A stretch of 46,976 bases of DNA, taken from assembly GCA_946497925.1 (NCBI GenBank), contig CAMMMG010000004.1, positions 1-46,976 on the forward strand, read 5' to 3'. The position numbers were made by a program, and so were the translations under genes. Source of the DNA: an uncultured Mycoplasmatota bacterium. GTDB taxonomy: Bacteria > Bacillota_I > Bacilli_A > RF39 > UBA660. The notes below the pieces were generated by a model. It searched no databases. It saw only the letters and a list, made by a program, of their open reading frames with translations, and was not told the origin of the DNA. Below are positions 41,076 to 46,976 of this stretch, piece after piece. Every line of letters starts with the position of its first letter. Within the stretch, counting starts at the first letter, position 1.

Positions 41076-41960
41076 ATGTTTTGGGTTATATTAATAGTAA
41101 TTATTGTTATTATAGTATTAGGAGTAAAAGTTATTCCTCAATCACAAGCGAAAGTAATAGAAAGATTAGGTTCTTATTATAAGACTCTTGGTACAGGACC
41201 TCATTATGTTGTACCATTTATTGATAGAGTAGCATCTACTGTATCTCTAAAAGAAATAGTTAAAGACTTTGCACCACAACCTGTTATTACTAAAGATAAT
41301 GTTACTATGCAAATAGATACAGTTGTTTATTTTCAAATAACTGATCCTAAGCTTTATACTTATGGAGTAGAAAATCCTATTAATGCAATTGAAAATTTAA
41401 CGGCAACTACACTTCGTAATATTATAGGTGAGTTAGAACTAGATCAAACCTTAACATCAAGAGATATCATTAATTCTAAAATGAGATCAATTCTAGATGA
41501 AGCGACTGATCCTTGGGGTATTAAAGTAAATAGAGTAGAAGTTAAAAACATCATACCACCTCGTGATATTCAAGATGCTATGGAAAAACAAATGCGTGCA
41601 GAACGTGAAAGACGTGAGAAGATATTACAAGCGGAAGGTGAGAAGAAAGCTGCTGTATTAATCGCTGAAGGAGAAAAAGAAAGTACAGTCTTAAGAGCAG
41701 AAGCAGCGAAAGAAGCAGCTATTAAGAAAGCAGAAGGTGAAGCAGAGGCAATTATTAAAATCAAAAATGCTGAAGCTGAAGGTATCAAACTATTAAAAGA
41801 AGCTAAAGCAGATGCTTCGGTCTTAAAACTTAAAAGTTATGATGCTATGGTTAAAGTTGCAAATGGACAGTCTACTAAGATAATAGTTCCTAGTGAGTTA
41901 CAGAATTTAGTAACAGCAGGAACAGTATTAAGTGAAACATTTAAAGAAGGAAAGAAATAA
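41076..41960 (+). CDS. SPFH/band-7 (stomatin-like) protein
   Basis: An N-terminal membrane helix (FWVILIVIIVIIVLGVKVIP) is followed by the SPFH domain (QSQAKVIERLGSYYKTLGTGPHYVVPFID...QPVITKDNVTMQIDTVVYFQITDP...TLRNIIGELELDQTLTSRDIIN) and a long Ala/Glu/Lys coiled coil (about 185-250) that drives oligomerisation. The ATG at 41076 follows AAGGAG; the GTG at 41067 is within the site. It forms a tight pair with the NfeD-like gene and ends at a terminator overlapping the stop. Confidence 0.95.
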   Translation: MFWVILIVIIVIIVLGVKVIPQSQAKVIERLGSYYKTLGTGPHYVVPFIDRVASTVSLKEIVKDFAPQPVITKDNVTMQIDTVVYFQITDPKLYTYGVENPINAIENLTATTLRNIIGELELDQTLTSRDIINSKMRSILDEATDPWGIKVNRVEVKNIIPPRDIQDAMEKQMRAERERREKILQAEGEKKAAVLIAEGEKESTVLRAEAAKEAAIKKAEGEAEAIIKIKNAEAEGIKLLKEAKADASVLKLKSYDAMVKVANGQSTKIIVPSELQNLVTAGTVLSETFKEGKK

Positions 41961-41989
41961 TTGAAATTTCTTTTTTTCTTTGATATAAT
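41951..41989 (+). terminator. Terminator after the SPFH gene, followed by an extended -10
   Basis: AAAGAAAT / ATTTCTTT 8-bp stem over the stop codon, then TTTTTTC (41951-41978). Immediately downstream, TGATATAAT (41981-41989) is an extended -10 promoter for the HipA-like gene. Confidence 0.7.
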
Positions 41990-41996
41990 ATGCCTC

Positions 41997-42028
41997 TAGA
42001 GAAAAGATGTATTTATATGAATTCTCTA
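41997..42028 (+). promoter_or_regulatory. 5'-UTR hairpin of the HipA-like gene
   Basis: TAGAGAA / TTCTCTA 7-bp perfect stem with an 18-nt loop at the very start of the predicted transcript, in a leader of about 118 nt before the ATG at 42114. Confidence 0.4.
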
Positions 42029-42113
42029 AATAATAGAAAAGTAATCAAAGAAAAAATAACTGTATAATTCTAATAAATCAAAAAAATTAAAGACAATTAG
42101 ATAGGAGATAAAC

Positions 42114-42884
42114 ATGATGTTTGGCAGTAAAAAAATAGAAAAATTATTAGATTATAGTGAAGACTATTTCATTAATAAACTTGGTATAAGTAAATGGGAA
42201 TATTTAAATCTTTATAGTGATTATCTTATAGAACGTAATGGTGAATATTACTTTAGCAAGAAAATAGATAATGAATTTTTATATAATGAAATAATTGGTA
42301 GATACTTATGTAGTAAAGTTAACCTTGATACTACAGATTTAATCGTTGAACATAAAGGAATATTTAAAAGTAAAATATTGACACCTAACTATCACGATAA
42401 AGATTATATAAATTTTAGACCAGAAGATAATTTTGAATATGGAATGAGAACTAGAGGTTTTGATGATAGTTATTTTGAATGTTTAGATGAAAGTTTACAA
42501 CAGGATTTATTCAAATTAATAGCAATCGATTTGATGATGGAACAGGTTGATAGATATGCTAGGAATATAGAAGTGTTTGCCTATGATGGCACCTTAAGAT
42601 TAGCACCTATTATAGATTTTGAACTTGCTTTTTATAATCAAAGAAGCTTTACTTACTTTAATCCTTATATTTTAATAAGAAAAAATGTAAGAACTTTAGA
42701 TTCATTTTATGATAAGTATCCAGAAGGCTATGATTATTTTGTTAAAATTTTTGAGACTGGTACTAATGAATTAATATATCATGTTAAGGATGAATATAAT
42801 CTGGAAACAAAGAGATTAGTTAAGAAGGATATAAGACGTACAGTGAGAAGAAATCAAAAGATACTTAAAGAACTAAAAGGTTAA
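42114..42884 (+). CDS. HipA-like kinase-fold protein (solitary)
   Basis: 256 residues. The C-terminal half has a HipA/PI3K-type catalytic signature: FKLIAIDLMMEQVDRYARNIEVF (Asp146, Asn151 as catalytic-loop pair) then LRLAPIIDFELAF (Asp168 as the metal Asp). It lacks the usual N-terminal HipA subdomain and the Gly-rich loop is not obvious, so activity is uncertain. No HipB-type antitoxin is adjacent; the gene stands alone between two terminators with its own promoter and long leader. A phage-defence or signalling role is possible but unproven. Confidence 0.7.
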   Translation: MMFGSKKIEKLLDYSEDYFINKLGISKWEYLNLYSDYLIERNGEYYFSKKIDNEFLYNEIIGRYLCSKVNLDTTDLIVEHKGIFKSKILTPNYHDKDYINFRPEDNFEYGMRTRGFDDSYFECLDESLQQDLFKLIAIDLMMEQVDRYARNIEVFAYDGTLRLAPIIDFELAFYNQRSFTYFNPYILIRKNVRTLDSFYDKYPEGYDYFVKIFETGTNELIYHVKDEYNLETKRLVKKDIRRTVRRNQKILKELKG

Positions 42885-42904
42885 ATAATAGTTCTTTTCT
42901 TTTG
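42867..42904 (+). terminator. Terminator overlapping the end of the HipA-like gene
   Basis: AAAGAACT / AGTTCTTT perfect 8-bp stem with a T-rich tail. The left arm is in the last codons. Confidence 0.7.
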
Positions 42905-42966
42905 CAAAAAACTCTATATTTTTCTTCTTTCTAATAGTATAATGTAATCATAAGAGGGTGATACTT

Positions 42967-43668
42967 GTGTCTTATATTAGTGTTAAGAACTTAACTAAAA
43001 TTTATAAAATGGGTGAAGTTACTATTAAGGCTTTAGACAATGTTTCTTTTGATATTGATGAAGGAGAACTTACTGTTGTTTTAGGACCATCAGGAGCAGG
43101 GAAGACAACGATATTAAATATCTTAGGGGGAATGGATAAAGCTAGTAGTGGTAAAGTTATTATCGATAATAATGATATCGCTAAATACAGTAATAAAAAA
43201 TTAACTGATTATAGACGTTATGATATAGGTTTTGTCTTTCAATTCTATAACCTTGTAGGGAATTTAACTGCTATAGAAAATGTTTCTCTTGCTAGTCAAA
43301 TATGTAAAAAACCAATGGACTCTAGTGAAGCGTTAAAAAGAGTAGGTTTGTTAGATAGAAGAGATCACTTTCCTGCTCAACTTTCAGGAGGAGAACAACA
43401 ACGTGTTTCAATCGCGCGTGCTATTGCTAAAAATCCTAAACTATTACTTTGTGATGAACCAACTGGTGCACTTGATTCTAAAACTGGTAAAAAGATAATA
43501 GAACTATTACAAGATACTTGTCATAAGACTAAAACTACAACCATTATTATTACTCATAATGCTATTATCGCTGATATTGCTGATAAGGTTATTAAAGTAA
43601 AAAACGGTAAAATAGAAAGTATTACTGTTAATAAGAAACCTAAACTAGTTAAGGAGATTGATTGGTAA
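42967..43668 (+). CDS. ABC transporter ATPase, MacB/LolD type
   Basis: Energises the FtsX-type permease encoded next. Walker [10 protein letters not shown] at residues 40-48, Q-loop [18 protein letters not shown], signature LSGGEQQR from residue 139, Walker [17 protein letters not shown] and switch His ITHN. The GTG at 42967 follows AAGAGGGTGAT; the upstream GTG at 42958 lies within that site. The stop overlaps the next start (TAATG). Confidence 0.95.
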   Translation: MSYISVKNLTKIYKMGEVTIKALDNVSFDIDEGELTVVLGPSGAGKTTILNILGGMDKASSGKVIIDNNDIAKYSNKKLTDYRRYDIGFVFQFYNLVGNLTAIENVSLASQICKKPMDSSEALKRVGLLDRRDHFPAQLSGGEQQRVSIARAIAKNPKLLLCDEPTGALDSKTGKKIIELLQDTCHKTKTTTIIITHNAIIADIADKVIKVKNGKIESITVNKKPKLVKEIDW

Positions 43669-46600
43669 TGTTAATCTTTAAGAATAGTTTTAGGAAAATA
43701 TGGAAGTCTAAAGGAAGATTCTTATCTTTAATCCTTATTGTAATATTAGGTACTTCTTTCTTTGCAGGTGTTAGAGAAACTGCTAGTGATATGATTAAGA
43801 CTTTAGATAATTATTATGATGAGACTAATCTCTATGACTTTAAGATAGTTAGTACTATGGGGCTTACAGATGATGATATTAAATCATTAGAGGAGATAGA
43901 TGGTATAGAAAGAATAGAAGGAACATATTCCTTTGATACTTTAATAGATGGTAAAGCTGTTAAAGTAAGTGCTCTAACAGATATTAGTAAAGTAACATTA
44001 GTTGATGGTAGAATGCCTAAAAGTAATAATGAGTGCCTTGGTGAAGAAAATGAATTTAAAATAGGAGATACTATTACAATAGAAGATGATACATATCTTA
44101 ATAATAATACTTGTAAAGTAGTAGGAACTGTTAATAGTAGTAGTTATATTTATGAAAATAAAGGAATATCTACAGTAGGTGATGGTAAACTTGATAGTTT
44201 GTTATACGTTACTAAAGATAACTTTAAATTAGATTATTATACAGAGATTTATTTGTTAGCAGATGGTACTAAAGAAGAATTATCTTATAGTGATAGTTAT
44301 GATGATATTATAAGTAAAGTAAATAAAAAATTACAAAAGTTAAAGCCTTTAAGGGAAACAGCAAGGTATGAACAAATATTAAAAGAAGCGATGGATAAAG
44401 TTGCTGAAAGAGAGAATGAACTTAATAGAGTAAAGAGTGAAAATGAAATTAAGTTTAATGATGCTTTAACTGAGTTAAATTCTAATAAAATAAAACTTGA
44501 TGAAGGATTAGAAGAGTATAATAGTAATTTATATACTTTAAATAAGACTAAAGAATCTACTGAAACAGAACTTAATAATGGTTTTAGTGCTTTAGAAAAT
44601 GCTAAGACAGAGTTTAATAATGCTTTAAGTAGTGCTGGACTTACAGTTGATAGCTTGCAGCCTACATTAGATACAATAAATACTAATATTAAAGAGATAG
44701 AAAAACAGTTAGAAGGACTTGATCCTAGTGATAGTTTATATGAAACATTAAAAGCTAGACTTAATGAACTTAAAAATAATAGGACTAATATAGAAACATT
44801 AATTGGTACTAATAAAACTTTAACTGAACAAGAAAATACTTTAAATAGTTCTTTAAGTACTTGGAATAGAGAATATAGTAAAGCTTTAAAAGAATTAAAT
44901 AGTGCTAAAAGAGAAATAGATAATGGCTATATTGAATTAGAAAAAGGTTATGAAGAATATACTACTAACTATAATCTATATTTAGAAGAAGTTTCTAACT
45001 ATGAAAATAAGATAAATGATGCTAAAAATGAGATAAATAATATAGAGAAACCTGTTTGGTATTTATTAACTAGGGAAGACTTAACGGGATATACATCTTT
45101 TTATGAAAGTGCTACTAAAGTAGATTCTATCGCTACGGTCTTTCCAATATTTTTTATTCTAATAGCATTCCTTATGGCATTTAATACTATGAATAGAATG
45201 ATAGAAGAAGAACGAAGTGAGATAGGGGCCTTTATATCTTTAGGTATTAGAAAGTCAACTATTGCTTTTAGTTATCTATTATATGTTTTTATCGCTTGTG
45301 TTTTAGGTCTTGTTATAGGATTAAGTGTTGGTTATACTTTAATACCAAGAATACTTTATACAGTATATGCAGCATCCTTTACAATACCAGAACTATCTAC
45401 TTATGCTAATCCATATGCTTGTTTAATTATTGTCTTAACGACAATTATCTTAATGAGCTTAGTAGTATTTATTACTCTTGTTAAAGACTTTAAACTTGCT
45501 CCTGCTATTATTTTAAGACCAGAAGCTCCTAAGAATGGTAAAAAGATATTATTAGAGAGAATTAAACCATTCTGGAGACATTTATCATTTTCTTGGAAAA
45601 TAACCTTACGTAATTTATTTAGATACAAAAAGAGAATCTTTATGACAGTTTTAGGTATTGCAGGATGTACGGCACTACTTCTTACAGGTTTTGGTATAAA
45701 AGATAGTCTAAGTGATTTAATTGATATTCAGTATGGAGAAATAACTCATTATGATGCAACTTTAGTTTTAAATGATGATGTTAATAAAGATGATGTTATT
45801 AAATCTTTAAATGATAATAATATAACTAATTATATAAATACTAATATATCTAGTTTTACTTTTAAAGCGAATAATAAGAATTTAGACTTTACTTTAATCG
45901 CATTTATGGGCGATGAAAAAATTAAGGATTATGTCACTTTAAAATCTCCAGACGGAAGTGATTTAAATTTAAGTGATGATGGTGTTATTATTACAGAAAA
46001 GATGGCTGATTTATTAAATGCTAAAGTAGGCGAGAATATTAGTATTAGAAATAGTGATAACGAATTATTTATAGTTAAAGTTTCTGGAATATGTGAAAAC
46101 TATATAAGTAATTTTATGTATATGAATAGTACTTATTATGAAGAGATATTTAATGATGATAGTTACAATAGTTATCTTGTTAATCTAAAAGATTCTACTA
46201 ATAAAGAAAAACTATCTAATAATCTATTAGATACTGGATACTTTGGAGCGATACAGTATACTGATGATAATATGGAAATGTTTAATGATATTATCGCTGG
46301 TATGAATAATATAGTCTATCTAATAATAACATTTTCTAGTTTTCTTGCTATAACAGTTTTATATAATCTTACAATTATTAATATTAACGAAAGAAAAAGA
46401 GAGATAGCGACTCTAAAGGTCTTAGGTTTTAGAGATAAAGAAGTATCTAGTTATGTATATAGAGAAACTATTATTTTAACTATAGTAGGAATAATAGTAG
46501 GTATATTCTTAGGCTTTTCTTTAAATACCTTTATCTTAATGATAGCAGAGACTGATGAGATATTATTTATTAAGACAATTAAACCATTAAGTTATGTTCT

Positions 46601-46703
46601 ATCATTTATAATTATTATAGTATTTAGTGTTATAGTTCAAGTAATAACATATTTTATCTTAAGAAGAATAGATATGATAGATTCATTAAAATCAGTAGAG
46701 TAA
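43668..46703 (+). CDS. FtsX-like ABC transporter permease with coiled-coil extracellular domain
   Basis: Large permease (1011 residues). An N-terminal helix (SLILIVILGTSFFAGV) precedes an extracellular region with a long coiled coil at about residues 235-460 (repeated E.ELN..K.E and AKNEINNIE). Three helices of the first FtsX domain follow (about 485-610: VFPIFFILIAFLMAFNTMNRMIEEERSEIGAFISLGIRKSTI), then a helix, a second extracellular domain and a second FtsX domain at the C-terminus (NERKREIATLKVLGFRDKEV). This architecture is seen in MacB-like exporters of Bacillota, for peptides or lipoproteins; substrate unknown. It overlaps the ATPase gene by one base. Confidence 0.93.
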   Translation: MLIFKNSFRKIWKSKGRFLSLILIVILGTSFFAGVRETASDMIKTLDNYYDETNLYDFKIVSTMGLTDDDIKSLEEIDGIERIEGTYSFDTLIDGKAVKVSALTDISKVTLVDGRMPKSNNECLGEENEFKIGDTITIEDDTYLNNNTCKVVGTVNSSSYIYENKGISTVGDGKLDSLLYVTKDNFKLDYYTEIYLLADGTKEELSYSDSYDDIISKVNKKLQKLKPLRETARYEQILKEAMDKVAERENELNRVKSENEIKFNDALTELNSNKIKLDEGLEEYNSNLYTLNKTKESTETELNNGFSALENAKTEFNNALSSAGLTVDSLQPTLDTINTNIKEIEKQLEGLDPSDSLYETLKARLNELKNNRTNIETLIGTNKTLTEQENTLNSSLSTWNREYSKALKELNSAKREIDNGYIELEKGYEEYTTNYNLYLEEVSNYENKINDAKNEINNIEKPVWYLLTREDLTGYTSFYESATKVDSIATVFPIFFILIAFLMAFNTMNRMIEEERSEIGAFISLGIRKSTIAFSYLLYVFIACVLGLVIGLSVGYTLIPRILYTVYAASFTIPELSTYANPYACLIIVLTTIILMSLVVFITLVKDFKLAPAIILRPEAPKNGKKILLERIKPFWRHLSFSWKITLRNLFRYKKRIFMTVLGIAGCTALLLTGFGIKDSLSDLIDIQYGEITHYDATLVLNDDVNKDDVIKSLNDNNITNYINTNISSFTFKANNKNLDFTLIAFMGDEKIKDYVTLKSPDGSDLNLSDDGVIITEKMADLLNAKVGENISIRNSDNELFIVKVSGICENYISNFMYMNSTYYEEIFNDDSYNSYLVNLKDSTNKEKLSNNLLDTGYFGAIQYTDDNMEMFNDIIAGMNNIVYLIITFSSFLAITVLYNLTIININERKREIATLKVLGFRDKEVSSYVYRETIILTIVGIIVGIFLGFSLNTFILMIAETDEILFIKTIKPLSYVLSFIIIIVFSVIVQVITYFILRRIDMIDSLKSVE

Positions 46704-46734
46704 ATAGTTAAATTAACTTAATTAGTTATAATAA

Positions 46735-46767
46735 TCTTCGGTATCCCGTGTGGACCGAAGACTTTTT
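46735..46767 (+). terminator. Terminator after the ABC permease
   Basis: TCTTCGGT / ACCGAAGA perfect stem with an 11-nt GC-containing loop, then CTTTTTG. Confidence 0.85.
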
Positions 46768-46770
46768 GTT

Positions 46771-46866
46771 GAAAAAGAAAAAAGGACTTGATACTCCTTT
46801 CAACCTAACTGAAGTGATTTAATATCATCATCAGTTATAGACCTAACAAAGTTTTTAACTTTCGGT
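46771..46866 (-). ncRNA. Probable minus-strand small RNA
   Basis: A perfect extended -10, TGTTATACT, lies at 46881-46873 on the minus strand. The roughly 95-nt product would contain three stems: AAAGT-taaaa-ACTTT; AACTGA...TCAGTT with inner ATGAT/ATCAC pairing; and a terminator AAAGGA...TCCTTT followed by TTTTCTTTTTC (46800-46771). No ribosome binding site or frame longer than 8 codons is present, so it looks non-coding. Class not recognised. Confidence 0.45.
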
Positions 46867-46968
46867 ATAAATAGTATAACATATATTTTTACTATTTTTG
46901 TGTAATTATATTTTAAGTTGTTAGGTTAAAGCCCTTTCCTGGGTTTCTATCTAGAATAGAATAAAGGG
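46797..46968. other. Structured intergenic end of window
   Basis: CTTTCAACCTAAC (46797-46809) and GTTAGGTTAAAG (46919-46930) form an imperfect long-range inverted repeat. To its right a nested hairpin CCCTTT [TTCTAT ctaga ATAGAA] AAAGGG spans 46932-46968 and may belong to a structured RNA or leader continuing past the window. No coding sequence is visible. Confidence 0.35.
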
Positions 46969-46976
46969 AAGGGAGA

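Noticed and set aside
1..46976. Established genetic code 4 (UGA = Trp) throughout
   Set aside because: Trp is overwhelmingly TGG in all genes. An AT-rich genome with a long-standing reassignment should use TGA heavily. Only the weaker incipient or read-through idea is kept.

Overview
This is a strongly AT-rich bacterial chromosome segment with dense, mostly co-oriented genes. It suggests an uncultured, anaerobic, low-GC Bacillota of the Bacilli/Mycoplasmatota-like gut lineages. That placement is inference. It rests on a spoIIGA-sigE sporulation pair, an [FeFe] hydrogenase next to rubrerythrin, a class B sortase with its substrate, the spoVD/ftsI-mraY-ftsW order, and families typical of such genomes (TasA/SipW-like surface proteins with DUF6273-type modules, prepilin-like proteins with Cys-rich Ig-like repeats). 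I see no tRNA, rRNA, CRISPR array or transposase.

Layout. 1-8.4 kb: surface/secretion genes (two related prepilin-like proteins, a TasA-like protein with an internal TGA), trpS and nfo. 8.4-13.2 kb: a class B PBP, a degenerate deacetylase, spoIIGA-sigE and a small ORF. 13.3-15.6 kb: a decayed Fur/PerR gene running into an [FeFe] hydrogenase and rubrerythrin. 15.6-21.5 kb: housekeeping run (MBL hydrolase, small membrane proteins, YqeY, a degenerate GDPD, RNase HII with an extra N-terminal domain, topA). 21.5-28.2 kb: sortase B and a sorting-signal protein, a Nudix hydrolase with an in-frame TGA at a family-conserved Trp, a Ca2+-type P-ATPase and an MFS transporter. 28.2-34.2 kb: accessory island with a DUF4143 ATPase, two unrecognised genes, a truncated second copy of the MFS gene and an AbiEi/AbiEii toxin-antitoxin pair. 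34.3-38.4 kb: PBP, mraY and ftsW. 38.5-47 kb: ORF6N/PLD-like protein, DUF2798 protein, NfeD + SPFH pair, a HipA-like protein, a MacB-type ABC exporter, and a probable minus-strand small RNA.

Main signals. (1) Of 44 coding sequences only two end in TGA, both with a TAA/TAG shortly downstream, while two otherwise intact genes carry a single internal TGA, one exactly where Nudix relatives have Trp. This could be nonsense mutation, read-through or an early-stage UGA reassignment. Abundant TGG argues against a long-established code 4. (2) Three genes lack an ATG/GTG/TTG at the right distance from a strong Shine-Dalgarno but have ATA or ATT there (10598, 33356, 38530). (3) About 1 kb of MFS 3' end plus spacer is directly repeated 4.1 kb apart, bracketing part of the island, with signs of gene conversion and a 69-nt palindromic insertion in one copy. 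(4) The same dyad (TTTATGCA, 16-nt gap, TGCATAAA) occurs three times in the spacers before the ATPase and AbiE operons.
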